A DNA stretch of 64,000 bases from an uncultured Limosilactobacillus sp. GTDB lineage: Bacteria > Bacillota > Bacilli > Lactobacillales > Lactobacillaceae. A program made the translations under genes and the position numbers. Of this stretch, positions 51,178-61,168 are shown piece after piece; position 1 is the stretch's first letter, and every line of letters begins with the position of its first letter. The notes beneath the pieces were generated by a model. That model was not told where the DNA came from and ran no database searches. It was given only the letters and a program-made list of their open reading frames with translations. The stretch is from the NCBI RefSeq assembly GCF_934202705.1, contig NZ_CAKPYE010000001.1, forward strand, positions 124,001-188,000, written 5' to 3'.

Positions 51178-52559
51178 TAGTGTTCACCCCCATTTCCTTG
51201 ATCTTGCTTATTACGATTCTTTCGTAATTCGGCCAATAGTCGCTTTGATTCAGCAAGCTGTTCTGGCGAAGCCGATTTAGCCTTGGGCTGATAATCCTTT
51301 TTCGCCCAATCAGGTAATTTTTCCTGAACATTTTTCTTACGCCCATTTCGAAAAAATGGGCGACCATTTTTTTGTCGTTGTAAACGTGCAGCCTTATGCT
51401 GCTTAATCTCGTTAAAGGCTTCCAATGAGTTTGTAACCCCAGACCGGCTCCAATTATTAGCAATCGCATCCGCCAAATTAGCTTTAACGGTTGCGAGTCC
51501 TTGCTCACCAATAATATACCATAGCAGGATATTAATCGCTCCATTTGATAAACCGCTCTGTTGAACTAACCTTTCCACAGTATAACGTTCTGATGAACTA
51601 ACATAACCATTAGTTTGCTGCTTTAGCTGAGTGAGAAACTCCATTGGTGCTTGTGATTCACATAGCTGAATCAATGACTGAACCTGCTCAGACAGGCCCG
51701 CCATCGCGATTTTATCAACCTTTTGATTATTTATTGGTTGCTTTTGAACATGTCCCGCATTCCGTGCGCGCTTTTTAAATTCTTCCTCATTAAATTGATC
51801 ATCAACTACATCAACGGAACGCTCAATTAATCTTGCGATAGCTAATTCATCGTAACCATATGTCAAATGTTCTACTAAGATTAATCTCCGATACTGGTTT
51901 ACAATTTCTGGATCAATTCCCGCTCCAGATAATTGTTGCGCCACAAAGTGCAAATCAAAAGCATCTTGCGGAATTGAATTCGTCGGTACCCGTTGATTGG
52001 TTGCTTGCTTAATCTGGTTTTGCGTCTCTTGTAGAACTTCATCCGTTGACGATTGATCTCGATTCGGGTGAAAGACTTCAAAAAAAGAATGACTAACGTT
52101 TTCTAAATGATCAATATTTAAATATCTGGCCACAGCAGCCTTTCCCAAACGTTTAAATTGATCTGAGCCAACCATTTCCAACAACTGAACACTCAGCAAA
52201 TCATCCTTCATAAATGCAGCGGGTGTTAAGGTTGGATGTAGCTCAAAAACAGCAACCACGCCTAATTCATCACTTCGTGAAAATGTTTTTATTAATCCAA
52301 CCGCCTCTAACTGGGTCAACGCTTCATTGACAGAGCGAATGCCCGTATTTAACTGTGTTAATAAATGACTCACTGGCTGTCGTTCAGAAAGTAGCGGTTG
52401 CCCCTTTAATTGATACTTTAAAGCTGAAAAAAGCCCCAGCGCATTGGGACTCATCAATGGTAAATAATAATCCACAAAAGTTTGATCATTATTATTAATA
52501 AAATCAACAGCCGCACTTACTACATACCCAGTTTTGGGAGTTAACTGAAACTTTGTCAT
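51177..52559 (-). CDS. dnaB: Replication initiation and membrane attachment protein DnaB
   Basis: 460 aa. Firmicutes DnaB (not the helicase), acting with DnaD and DnaI at oriC and restart sites. Contains the DnaB/DnaD N- and C-terminal domains (YYLPLMSPNALGLFSALKYQLKG, and VNILLWYIIGEQGL in the form INILLWYIIGEQGL) and YTVERLVQQSGLSNGA. A basic, disordered C-terminal tail follows. Overlaps nrdR by four bases. Confidence 0.94.
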   Translation of the reverse strand: MTKFQLTPKTGYVVSAAVDFINNNDQTFVDYYLPLMSPNALGLFSALKYQLKGQPLLSERQPVSHLLTQLNTGIRSVNEALTQLEAVGLIKTFSRSDELGVVAVFELHPTLTPAAFMKDDLLSVQLLEMVGSDQFKRLGKAAVARYLNIDHLENVSHSFFEVFHPNRDQSSTDEVLQETQNQIKQATNQRVPTNSIPQDAFDLHFVAQQLSGAGIDPEIVNQYRRLILVEHLTYGYDELAIARLIERSVDVVDDQFNEEEFKKRARNAGHVQKQPINNQKVDKIAMAGLSEQVQSLIQLCESQAPMEFLTQLKQQTNGYVSSSERYTVERLVQQSGLSNGAINILLWYIIGEQGLATVKANLADAIANNWSRSGVTNSLEAFNEIKQHKAARLQRQKNGRPFFRNGRKKNVQEKLPDWAKKDYQPKAKSASPEQLAESKRLLAELRKNRNKQDQGNGGEH

Positions 52560-53029
52560 TTTTGATCACTTCGTTTGTCATTACCAATCATCGTTTTTAG
52601 TTCACTCATAAAAGCATCCACATCTTTAAATTGACGATAAACGCTCGCAAAACGAATGTAAGAAATTTCGTCCACGACTTTTAACTCACTCATCACGTAT
52701 TTTCCAATCAACTGACTAGACACTTCAGTTTCTCCCAAACGACGCACTTGGCTTTCCACTTTATCTGCAATTTTGGTCAATTGTTCCATACTAACCGGGC
52801 GCTTTTCAGCAGAACGCACTAATCCGTTGAGAATTTTTTGACGATTAAACTCTTGCCGTGTCCCGTCTTTTTTAACAACTAACAGTGGCGTTTCTTCATA
52901 CCGTTCAAAGGTTGTAAAACGAAAACCACAATTAGCGCACTCACGACGGCGACGAATGCAAGTACCATCTTCACTCGGTCGACTGTCAATCACCCGAGAG
53001 CCGTTTTTATGGCAGTGTGGACATATCAC
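52556..53029 (-). CDS. nrdR: Transcriptional repressor NrdR
   Basis: 157 aa. Zinc ribbon CPHCHKNGSRVIDSRPSEDG with CANCGFRF, then the ATP-cone domain (LVVKKDGTRQEFNRQKILNGLVRSAEKRPV). Represses ribonucleotide reductase operons with dATP. The nrdR-dnaB-dnaI order is the Bacilli standard. Confidence 0.96.
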   Translation of the reverse strand: MICPHCHKNGSRVIDSRPSEDGTCIRRRRECANCGFRFTTFERYEETPLLVVKKDGTRQEFNRQKILNGLVRSAEKRPVSMEQLTKIADKVESQVRRLGETEVSSQLIGKYVMSELKVVDEISYIRFASVYRQFKDVDAFMSELKTMIGNDKRSDQK

Positions 53030-53083
53030 GCTGGTGCCCTCCTTAATCCAAGCTTACTAAACAGACTTTATTATACCACATTC

Positions 53084-53680
53084 CTAATTTTGAACGCTTT
53101 CTAGCCATTGCTGTACTTGACGTTTAGTTGTTTGGAGGGTTGAATTATTGTCGATGATTACATCCGCTCGCTTAATCTTCACAGCCATTGGTAATTGACT
53201 ATTAATTCGTGACTTTGCCTCTGTGACTGTTAATTGATCCCTGTTCATCAACCGTTTTAACTGAACTTGATGAGAAACAGTCACTACTAATACTAGATCG
53301 CATAATGGATCATAGTGTTGCTCAAATAATAACGGTGCATCTAAGAACACTAAGGCCGCCCCTGCTGTTCTGTGTTTCGTCAGCTGTTTAATGATCTTCT
53401 GACGAATTAGTGGTTGTAGCAAGTCATTTAAAGTCTGCATCTGTTGATGATCATTAAAAACCAACTGGCCTAATTTATGTCGATCTAGTTTACCATCTAA
53501 CGTTACAAATCCAGTACCAAACGTCGCGATAACCCTCTTGAGACCAATCGACCCCGGTTCGACTACCTGTCGAGCAATTTGGTCAGCATCCACAACAGGA
53601 TACCCGAGTCGCCTTAAATAATTACTAACGGTCGACTTACCTGAAGCAATTCCCCCGGTTAATCCAATGATTTTTGTCAT
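53084..53680 (-). CDS. coaE: Dephospho-CoA kinase
   Basis: 198 aa. Last step of CoA synthesis. P-loop GLTGGIASGKSTVSNYL, DADQIARQVVEPG, and LVFLDAPLLFE. It overlaps the mutM stop by four bases. The other CoA gene in the window is coaBC. Confidence 0.95.
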   Translation of the reverse strand: MTKIIGLTGGIASGKSTVSNYLRRLGYPVVDADQIARQVVEPGSIGLKRVIATFGTGFVTLDGKLDRHKLGQLVFNDHQQMQTLNDLLQPLIRQKIIKQLTKHRTAGAALVFLDAPLLFEQHYDPLCDLVLVVTVSHQVQLKRLMNRDQLTVTEAKSRINSQLPMAVKIKRADVIIDNNSTLQTTKRQVQQWLESVQN

Positions 53681-54510
53681 TTTTCAATCAGTTCTTGACA
53701 ATGCGGGCAATAGGTAGTTCCCCGTTGAGCCACTTTAATCTTAATCATCTTGGTACCACATCGTGGGCAGGGTTCACCGCCATGATCATATGCTTTAAGG
53801 TAGTCTTGAAAACCACCGGCATCTCCAAAGGCGTTTTTGTACGTATGAACCGTAGTCCCCTTATGTTCGGTTGCCGTAGCAACTTCCTTAATAATATTTT
53901 CACGCAACACCTTCGCTTGCTGGTGAGTCAGCGTATTGGTAGCCTGTTCTGGATTAATCTTACTCATCCATAATACTTCGTCACAATAAATGTTGCCTAA
54001 TCCTGCAACGTGGCTTTGATTAAGGAGAAACGGCTTGATTTTTCCACGACTTTTATGGAGAATCTTTTCAAAATAATCAAGTTTAAAGTCTTGTTCAGTT
54101 GGTTCTGGTCCAATGGTCCGCAATCCGCCATAATTCATTTCTTGGCCTGTCGGTACTAACCTCATTCTCCCAAATTTTCGCGTATCACGATAGCAAAGAT
54201 CTGTCCCATTCTCGAAATGAAAAATTACATGAGTGTGCTTATCAACGGGTAGTCCAGTTTTTTGTTTAAAATAACTACCCTCCATTCGTAAATGGGAAAT
54301 CATCGTCAGGTGATTGGAAAATCTAAATAGCAAATATTTGCCACGCCGATCTACCCGCTCAATCGTTTGACCAACTAGTGCTTCGCGAAATTCTTCAACA
54401 TCGTTTTCAATCGTTTTACCATAGTTAATATCAATTCCAATAATTTGATGACCATCCGCCAGCTGATTGAGACCACGACGGACAGTTTCAACTTCAGGCA
54501 TTTCTGGCAT
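53677..54510 (-). CDS. mutM: Formamidopyrimidine-DNA glycosylase
   Basis: 277 aa. Removes 8-oxoguanine and FaPy. Catalytic Pro-Glu at MPEMPEVETVRRGL (the first Met is removed), H2TH region (QSHVAGLGNIYCDEVLW), and C-terminal zinc finger CPRCGTKMIKIKVAQRGTTYCPHCQ. Next to polA, a common repair cluster. Typical length. Confidence 0.96.
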   Translation of the reverse strand: MPEMPEVETVRRGLNQLADGHQIIGIDINYGKTIENDVEEFREALVGQTIERVDRRGKYLLFRFSNHLTMISHLRMEGSYFKQKTGLPVDKHTHVIFHFENGTDLCYRDTRKFGRMRLVPTGQEMNYGGLRTIGPEPTEQDFKLDYFEKILHKSRGKIKPFLLNQSHVAGLGNIYCDEVLWMSKINPEQATNTLTHQQAKVLRENIIKEVATATEHKGTTVHTYKNAFGDAGGFQDYLKAYDHGGEPCPRCGTKMIKIKVAQRGTTYCPHCQELIEK

Positions 54511-54616
54511 TCTTCGGCCTCCACATCTTTTTTAGAACCATTATAATCTATCAAATAAAATTTGCAAATTAAAACACCGGTCACCTTTTCCATCCAGCTA
54601 ACCAGTGTTAACATCG

Positions 54617-57280
54617 TTATTTTAGATCATACCAAGTATCGCCAACTTTACTCTCAACTTTCAGTGGCACATCAAGTTTCACTGCTGAATCCATTACTTT
54701 AGGAACTAATTCTTTAAGTCGTGCAATTTCATTTTCAGGAGCTTCGAAAATCAATTCGTCATGGATTTGTAAAAGCATTCGGGCCTTCAAACCAGCTTTT
54801 TCTAACTGGTCATTCATATTAATCATGGCAATCTTAATGATATCAGCTGCGCTTCCCTGAATTGGTGTGTTCATCGCTGTCCGTTCTGCAAATGAGCGAC
54901 GGCTAAAATTCTTCGAATTAATTTCCGGTAAATAACGTCGACGGTGAGTCAAAGTTTCAACGTATCCCTGTTTTTTCGCAAGTTTAACGATGTTTTCAAT
55001 ATAGTCCTTAACACCAGGAAATTCATTAAAGTAACTCTGAATAAACTCATGAGCTTGTTTACGGGTAACATGAATATTTTGCGATAAGCCGTAGTCACTA
55101 ATCCCATAAACAATGCCAAAGTTAACTGCTTTAGCCTGCCGTCGCATATTTGGCGTGACTTTTTCGCCCGGTAACAAGTGGAAAATCCGCCGAGCTGTAC
55201 TTTCGTGAATATCTTTACCATCAATAAAGTCTTGTTGAAGATTGTGATCACCCGTCACGTGTGCTAGGACCCGTAATTCAACTTGAGAATAGTCACTAGA
55301 GAAGATCTTCCATCCGGATTGACTGGGCTTAAATGCACGGCGAATTTTTCGCCCCTCAGCAAGACGGACCGGAATATTCTGTAGATTTGGATCCACTGAA
55401 GATAATCGTCCAGTTTGAGTTAACGTTTGCAGATAGCGCGTATGAATCTTTTGGTCAGACGAATGTATGACCTTTAGCAACCCAGTAATATAGGTTGACT
55501 GAATCTTCGCGATTTGCCGATAAATTAAGATATTATCAATAATTGGTGCGCGTCCCTGTAATTTCTCCAAAACTTCGACAGAAGTAGAATAGCCCGTTTT
55601 AGTTTTCTTGATCACCGGAAGTTTCATCTTTTCAAACAAAATCGTCCCTAACTGCTTGGTAGAATTAATATTAAACTCTTCACCAGCTTCTTCGTAAATC
55701 GCTTGTTCTAATTCCGCCAACCGCTCCTTAAGTTTGCTCCCCATTTCTTTTAAAGTAGTGGCATCAACATGAACACCAGCCATTTCCATTTTGGCTAAAA
55801 CATGCGAAAGTGGTCGCTCAATGTCCGTGTATAGCGGCCATTGTTCATTTTCATGAAGTTGATCAGTTAACGGTTGCTTTAATTTTTCAATTGCTTGACC
55901 CTTTTGAGCTAAATGATTGAAGAAAACATTCGCATTATCCGGAAGGTGACGACTCTTCCCCTTCCCGTATACTTCTTCATCAGATTGAACATCATAGTAG
56001 TCGTGTTCATGAGCAAGTTGTCCAAGGTCGTTGCTATTATCATTAGTATTTAATAAGTATGATACAAGCAAAAAGTCGAACCCAACTGTTTGTAAATGGA
56101 TCCCCAAACGATGGAGAGCAACATCATGGGCTTTTGCATTGAAAGTATCCTTCGTAATGCATGGGTCTTCTAGTAGCTTTTTAATTGCTGACGCCTGCAA
56201 CAATTCAGCATTACGACTAACCCACCAGTGACCTGCTGTGCCAATCACGAACCCAGCAACTGGTGAAACATGATAATTTGAATCTGGTAATTCAAGTAAA
56301 AATACACAGTGCTTTTTAATCGACTTTAGTTCTGCCAGGTTATCAAGTGTCAATTCAGTGTAGTGAACTTTAGACGCCGCAGTTGTTAGCTGCGGATCAG
56401 GAGTAACCTTCATCTTAGCAAGAAAAGACTTAAAATTTAATTTTTCAAAGAGGGTAACCAGTGCTTCTTGCTGTGGTCCTTTATACTTTAAGTCATTTAA
56501 ACTAATCGTTACGGGAGCATCGCGCCGAATTCTTGCTAAGTCTTGGCACTGACGAGCAATTGCTTCTTCATTAATCAAATTTTCCTTCCGTTTGCTCTTC
56601 TTCATCTGATCAATATTTTCGTAAATACCATCTAAAGAACCATACTGACGAATTAAATTAATGGCAGTTTTTTCGCCAATTTTAGTGACTCCTGGGTAAT
56701 TATCGGAACTATCGCCCATTAATGCTTTCACATCAATAAATTGTGTCGGCGTCACTCCTAATTTTTCCTCCATATATTCTGGAGTAAAATGCTCAGTTTG
56801 AGTCACGCCCTTTTTGGTGACTGCCACCGTTGTTTGTTCCGTCGCCAATTGAGTTAAGTCCCGATCTCCAGAAACAATTAAAGTTCGATATCCAGCGTCG
56901 TCAGCTTGTTTCGCTAGTGTGCCAATGATGTCATCGGCCTCATAATTTTTTAGTTCATAACTATGTAAGCCAGATGCTTCTACGAGTTGTCGGACATACG
57001 GAAACTGTTCCGTCAATTCTTCTGGGGTCTTAGCGCGTCCTGCTTTATAATCGTGATATTTTTCAGTCCGAAAGGTTGTCTTACCAGCATCAAAGGCCAC
57101 TAAGGCTGCATCGGGTTTAAACCTATCTAACACATGATCCAGCATCAGCTTAAATCCATAAATTGCTGCTGTATGAAGACCGTCCTGGTTCGTGAACCTG
57201 TCCATCTGAGTGTGCATCGCGTAAAAAGCCCGAAAAATGATACTGTTACCATCAATCAATAAAAGTTGCTTGTCTGCCAT
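54617..57280 (-). CDS. polA: DNA polymerase I
   Basis: 887 aa. 5'-3' exonuclease domain intact (LLLIDGNSIIFRAFYAMH, VSGDRDLTQLA, GDSSDNYPGVTKIGEKTA), a degenerate 3'-5' exonuclease domain without clear DEDD residues, as in other Firmicutes, and polymerase motifs A (FSSDYSQVELRVLAH), B (RRQAKAVNFGIVYGISDYGLS) and C (LQIHDELIFE). Excision repair and Okazaki fragment maturation. Confidence 0.97.
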   Translation of the reverse strand: MADKQLLLIDGNSIIFRAFYAMHTQMDRFTNQDGLHTAAIYGFKLMLDHVLDRFKPDAALVAFDAGKTTFRTEKYHDYKAGRAKTPEELTEQFPYVRQLVEASGLHSYELKNYEADDIIGTLAKQADDAGYRTLIVSGDRDLTQLATEQTTVAVTKKGVTQTEHFTPEYMEEKLGVTPTQFIDVKALMGDSSDNYPGVTKIGEKTAINLIRQYGSLDGIYENIDQMKKSKRKENLINEEAIARQCQDLARIRRDAPVTISLNDLKYKGPQQEALVTLFEKLNFKSFLAKMKVTPDPQLTTAASKVHYTELTLDNLAELKSIKKHCVFLLELPDSNYHVSPVAGFVIGTAGHWWVSRNAELLQASAIKKLLEDPCITKDTFNAKAHDVALHRLGIHLQTVGFDFLLVSYLLNTNDNSNDLGQLAHEHDYYDVQSDEEVYGKGKSRHLPDNANVFFNHLAQKGQAIEKLKQPLTDQLHENEQWPLYTDIERPLSHVLAKMEMAGVHVDATTLKEMGSKLKERLAELEQAIYEEAGEEFNINSTKQLGTILFEKMKLPVIKKTKTGYSTSVEVLEKLQGRAPIIDNILIYRQIAKIQSTYITGLLKVIHSSDQKIHTRYLQTLTQTGRLSSVDPNLQNIPVRLAEGRKIRRAFKPSQSGWKIFSSDYSQVELRVLAHVTGDHNLQQDFIDGKDIHESTARRIFHLLPGEKVTPNMRRQAKAVNFGIVYGISDYGLSQNIHVTRKQAHEFIQSYFNEFPGVKDYIENIVKLAKKQGYVETLTHRRRYLPEINSKNFSRRSFAERTAMNTPIQGSAADIIKIAMINMNDQLEKAGLKARMLLQIHDELIFEAPENEIARLKELVPKVMDSAVKLDVPLKVESKVGDTWYDLK

Positions 57281-57330
57281 AATGAAACCTCGCTCTCTTT
57301 CTCATATCATTGTACCAATCTTTACGACAA

Positions 57331-57366
57331 AAGAAAAAGAGACCGAAATACTAGATTCCGGTCTCT
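57331..57366 (-). terminator. Terminator after the BI-1 gene
   Basis: AGAGACCG and CGGTCTCT arms with TTTTTCTTTT on the minus strand. Confidence 0.8.
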
Positions 57367-57374
57367 AACCATTA

Positions 57375-58082
57375 TTAGTCACGATCACTCATGCCAAAAA
57401 TCTGTAATAGCGATAAGAATAGGTTAATAAAGTCAAGGTAAAGTTGCAAAGCTCCCAAGACTGCTAGTCCGCCAACAGATACTTGCGATCCATACTGCAT
57501 ATAAATATTCTTCATTTTTTGAGCATCCCATCCGGTTAAAACCACAAAAATAATTACCGCGATGTACGAAAAAATATAAGTAATGGCTGCACTCCGCAAG
57601 AACATGTTAATCAAACTAGCAATAATCAACGCTACTAACGCTGCTAGTGCATGACTTCCCGCACGACTTAAATCACGCTTGGTAACCGTTCCATAAATCG
57701 TCATTGTGATAAAAACAGCTGATGATGATAAGAAAGCAGCGGCAATATTAGCAGTTGTATAGGCCATTGAAATCAAAGCAAACTCAAAACCATAGATGAC
57801 CGCAATCACCATTAACATTAAAAGACTACCAGCTGGATTCCGCGTGGCGCTAAAACTAATCCCCATTGACAGAGCAATCGGCAATAATAGAATCAGCCAA
57901 ATCATTCCACTATGCTGAGCAACGAAGGCCATTGATGCTGCACGAAACGGAACGATTGTTAAATAAGCAACTAACGCGGATACTAAAACTGCACCAGACA
58001 TTAGTCCGTACATTCGCGTTAAAAAACTATTTAATCCCGCGACGTTCACTTCACGACGCGGTTCTTGTGAAAAATTGTCCAC
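57375..58082 (-). CDS. Bax inhibitor-1 family (YbhL/YetJ-type) membrane protein
   Basis: 235 aa with seven hydrophobic helices and a short basic N-terminus. Family marks: FLTRMYGLMSGAVLVSALVAY and the C-terminal GALQLYLDFINLFLSLLQIFG with an Asp inside a helix, part of the pH-sensitive pair that gates calcium leak in YetJ. Function in lactobacilli not established. Confidence 0.92.
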   Translation of the reverse strand: MDNFSQEPRREVNVAGLNSFLTRMYGLMSGAVLVSALVAYLTIVPFRAASMAFVAQHSGMIWLILLLPIALSMGISFSATRNPAGSLLMLMVIAVIYGFEFALISMAYTTANIAAAFLSSSAVFITMTIYGTVTKRDLSRAGSHALAALVALIIASLINMFLRSAAITYIFSYIAVIIFVVLTGWDAQKMKNIYMQYGSQVSVGGLAVLGALQLYLDFINLFLSLLQIFGMSDRD

Positions 58083-58173
58083 GATAACTCCTCCTTATTT
58101 TTAAATAGTAGGTTAATAAAGAAATGGTAGCAAAGGCCACCATTCCAATCAAGAATCTTTAACATTTTCTAAG

Positions 58174-59484
58174 CTATTTCTTTAGCAAACGGGCATATTG
58201 ATCTTCATACTTTTCAATATCGCCAGCCCCCATAAAGACCACCACATCGTTATGGTATGCTAACAACTTATCCATCGAATCTAAATCAATATCTTCGCTG
58301 CCTGGAACCAGTTGTTCCAGATCAGCACTAGAAACGTGGCCAGCATTTTCACGAATTGAGCCAAAAATTGGGGTCACATATGTCTTATCAGCTTTACCTA
58401 AAGCTTGACCAAATTGCTTCAAGTACGCTTGTAACCGCGAATAAGTATGAGGCTGGAAGACAACTACAAGTTCTTTATCTGGATATTTTTGTCGGGCAGC
58501 ATCAATTGTCGCATTAATTTCTGATGGGTGGTGAGCGTAATCATCGATGACGGTCATATCACCAAACTTACTTTCACTAAAGCGGCGCTTCACACCGGTG
58601 AAATTAGATAGTTCATGTTGAATTGCTTCTAAATCTACATGTTCCATATAGGCAACCGCAATCACCGCTAAACTATTTAACACGCTGTGTTCACCATATA
58701 GGTGAATCGTAAACGTGCCCAACTTTTGATCATGATAATACGCATCATAAGTTGACCCTGCAGGAGTTCGTTGAATATTCTCCGCCCGAAAGTCATCTTG
58801 TGAGTTAGTTCCATAATAGTACACCGGCACATCTACTGACAGCTTCCGTAAATTAGGATCATCCCCCCAAGCAAAAATGGCTTTTTTGACTTGTTGGCCA
58901 TACTGTTCAAACGAAGACCGCACATCGTCAATATCTTTAAAATAATCCGGATGATCAAAATCAATGTTTGTCATAATCGCATAGTCTGGATGATAAGCCA
59001 AAAAATGGTCACGATATTCATCCGCCTCAAAGACAAAGAAACGGGAATCAGGATCACCATGACCAACCCCATCGCCAATTAGAAAACTAGTTGGTTCAAC
59101 ATTGGAAAGAACATGTGATAGTAAACCAGTAGTACTAGTTTTGCCATGCGCTCCCGCAATGCCAATCGACGTATTACTTTCAATGACTTGTTCCACAGTT
59201 TCAGGATAAGTTTGAATCGTTAGCCCTAATTCTTTAGCATGAACAATTTCAGGATGGTCATCGCCAAATGCGTTTCCCTGCACAACGATCATACCAGGCC
59301 TCAAATTAGCTGGATCAAATTCATGAATTTTAATTCCCGCCTTTTCTAAGGGAGCTTGAGTAAAGGTTTCTTTTGCAATATCCGAACCTTCAACATGGTT
59401 TCCTAACTCATTCAAAACCCTGGCCAAGGCAGCCATCCCGGTTCCTTTGATTCCTACAAAATAATAGTTTTTCTGATTATTCAT
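58174..59484 (-). CDS. murC: UDP-N-acetylmuramate--L-alanine ligase
   Basis: 436 aa. Adds L-Ala to UDP-MurNAc. N-terminal Rossmann GIKGTGMAALARVLNELG, ATP loop GIAGAHGKTSTTGL, and central FEADEYRDHFLAYHPDYAIMTNIDFDHPDYF, plus YAHHPSEINATI. Typical length. It follows ytpR. Confidence 0.97.
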   Translation of the reverse strand: MNNQKNYYFVGIKGTGMAALARVLNELGNHVEGSDIAKETFTQAPLEKAGIKIHEFDPANLRPGMIVVQGNAFGDDHPEIVHAKELGLTIQTYPETVEQVIESNTSIGIAGAHGKTSTTGLLSHVLSNVEPTSFLIGDGVGHGDPDSRFFVFEADEYRDHFLAYHPDYAIMTNIDFDHPDYFKDIDDVRSSFEQYGQQVKKAIFAWGDDPNLRKLSVDVPVYYYGTNSQDDFRAENIQRTPAGSTYDAYYHDQKLGTFTIHLYGEHSVLNSLAVIAVAYMEHVDLEAIQHELSNFTGVKRRFSESKFGDMTVIDDYAHHPSEINATIDAARQKYPDKELVVVFQPHTYSRLQAYLKQFGQALGKADKTYVTPIFGSIRENAGHVSSADLEQLVPGSEDIDLDSMDKLLAYHNDVVVFMGAGDIEKYEDQYARLLKK

Positions 59485-59501
59485 TTGACTGATCCTTCCT
59501 G

Positions 59502-60140
59502 TTAGGCAAATAATCGATTTCCACGATCAAAGTCAAAAGCCGCACCATTTTCAGCAAAATCATCATCTAAAATGAGACAGCCAGGCTTATTCGGAGCGTT
59601 TTTTAGGCCAAGTTCTCGTGGCGTGCAGATCATTCCATCACTTTCAACACCTAACAGCTTCCCTGGCCAGATCAACTTACCGTTTGGCATCATCGTTCCA
59701 ACGGTCGCAGCAACTACCTTGATCCCTTCACGTAAATTGACGGAACCACAAACAATTTGCCGCTTTTCAGTCCCAAAATCCACCGTCGCAATGTGCAAAT
59801 GATCAGACTTAGGATGGGCGACCATCTTTTCAACATAACCGACTTGGAAATGTGGTTGTTTAGGTAATTCAATTGGCGTTTCGAACCCCGCCGTTACTAA
59901 TTGTGCATTAATCTTTGCAACTTGGTCAGCGTTTAAATCAAAATTGCCATTAACTGATTGCAATTCCGGTAATAAGTTGCTAGCGTCAAAAAGATTGTAG
60001 CCCAGCAAGTTTCCTGTATTTGAATCGGTAATTTCGACAATTCCGTTGTGTGACCGTTCTACTTGTTTACCACTGCCTGGTGCTACCATCAATACTAAAA
60101 CATCGCCCATTTCATGGGGATTATAACTTGCAATTAGCAT
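59502..60140 (-). CDS. ytpR: YtpR-family tRNA-binding protein
   Basis: 212 aa. N-terminal YtpR-specific domain and a C-terminal tRNA-binding OB fold: VGYVEKMVAHPKSDHLHIATVDFG, RQIVCGSVNLREGIKVVAATVG, GVESDGMICTPRELGL, similar to the OB domain of PheT (compare 32627). Role in translation not established. Between thioredoxin and murC. Confidence 0.93.
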   Translation of the reverse strand: MLIASYNPHEMGDVLVLMVAPGSGKQVERSHNGIVEITDSNTGNLLGYNLFDASNLLPELQSVNGNFDLNADQVAKINAQLVTAGFETPIELPKQPHFQVGYVEKMVAHPKSDHLHIATVDFGTEKRQIVCGSVNLREGIKVVAATVGTMMPNGKLIWPGKLLGVESDGMICTPRELGLKNAPNKPGCLILDDDFAENGAAFDFDRGNRLFA

Positions 60141-60232
60141 TTCTCTTAATCATCCCTCTAAGTTCTATCTTCTTGAAATAATTCACAGATTAGATTGTAC
60201 CATAACCACTATGATCAGTAAGCATAAATTAG

Positions 60233-60267
60233 ACAAAAACAGGGACTGGATCATCCTCAGTCCCTGT
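60233..60267 (-). terminator. Terminator after the thioredoxin-like gene
   Basis: ACAGGGACTG and CAGTCCCTGT arms and a T run on the minus strand. It suggests that ytpR starts a new transcript. Confidence 0.85.
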
Positions 60268-60270
60268 CCA

Positions 60271-60594
60271 TTAATTAAGTCCCTTCAAAAAGTTTTCAAC
60301 CTGTTCTTTAGTCTTACGATCTTTATTAACAAATCTGCCGACTTCTGTCCCATCTTGATAAACCACAAAACTTGGGATCCCCATGATTCCTAAGTCAGCT
60401 GCCAAATCAATATTTTCATCCCGATCAACCAACAAAAACGTATAATCAGTAAAGTCTTGCTCAATTACCGGCATCGCTGGTTTTATAAAGTTACAATCAG
60501 GGCACCAGTCAGCAGTAAAGAATAAGACATAGTTTCCACTAGCAATCCGTTGGTTCAATTCATCTTGGGTCATTTTTGGTAAACGTTCCATCAT
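60271..60594 (-). CDS. Thioredoxin-like protein (YtpP-type)
   Basis: 107 aa from the ATG at 60594 (GGAG six bases upstream). The redox motif is ADWCPDCNFIKP (CPDC instead of CGPC), then VDRDENIDLAADLGIMGIPSFVVYQDG with the cis-Pro. Corresponds to YtpP beside ytpR in Bacilli. Electron donor and substrates not known. Confidence 0.92.
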   Translation of the reverse strand: MMERLPKMTQDELNQRIASGNYVLFFTADWCPDCNFIKPAMPVIEQDFTDYTFLLVDRDENIDLAADLGIMGIPSFVVYQDGTEVGRFVNKDRKTKEQVENFLKGLN

Positions 60595-60754
60595 AATTAT
60601 CTCCATTCTTCTTATTTTATGTAAGTAAATTTTAACATATTTAATCCTCTTAAAGCAACCTCATTCAGTGGTCATCACTTGATGCATCTCTTGCTGATTT
60701 TAGCTAAAATTGTTAAAATTATTGCAATTTATTATGAGTAAGAAAGTGAAGAAC

Positions 60755-61087
60755 ATGAATAATAGTAATAGCATCTATCGTCCCTTAGTTTTATCTGCAA
60801 CATTGGGGATTTCTGGAGTGGCCGGTTTTATCTTTGGTAAATTATTGGGTAGAACCAAGGTTTCTCCGGAAGCCATTTTGCGAAATACCATTAACGATTT
60901 TAAAAGAGAAGGGACTGTTGAAGGCAGCTGGATTGACCATCAAATCCATCCCTACCAATGCTTCGCTTCTAAATCCTTTGTTTACTACGGTGGAATTCAG
61001 CGTTGCGAAGACGAACAGTTAATCGACTACCGTTTTATTGCGGATGCAAAGACTGGATCGATTTTAAAAATCAAACGAGCTAATTAA
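60755..61087 (+). CDS. YtzB-like small secreted or membrane-anchored protein (PepSY-type)
   Basis: 110 aa from MNNSNSIYRPLV (GTGAAG upstream). One hydrophobic N-terminal segment (about 8-30, with GVAGFIFGKLLG) then KVSPEAILRNTINDFKREG and RFIADAKTGSILKIKR, a PepSY-like end. The neighbourhood (trmB, thioredoxin, ytpR) matches the B. subtilis ytmQ-ytzB-ytpP-ytpR region. Divergent from the thioredoxin gene. Function unknown. Confidence 0.7.
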   Translation: MNNSNSIYRPLVLSATLGISGVAGFIFGKLLGRTKVSPEAILRNTINDFKREGTVEGSWIDHQIHPYQCFASKSFVYYGGIQRCEDEQLIDYRFIADAKTGSILKIKRAN

Positions 61088-61098
61088 TTTAAAACTAT

Positions 61099-61130
61099 TA
61101 ACGGGGCCTCATGATTATGAGGCCCCGTTT
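61099..61130. terminator. Convergent terminator
   Basis: AACGGGGCCTCAT and ATGAGGCCCCGTT, a perfect 13-base stem with a four-base loop, with flanking T and A runs for both genes. Confidence 0.9.
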
Positions 61131-61168
61131 ACGTTACTTTTTTTAAATTAAGGAATGTTAATTTCTAC

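Noticed and set aside
53674..53973. 99-aa plus-strand frame inside mutM
   Set aside because: Antisense shadow of mutM, no RBS and no known family.
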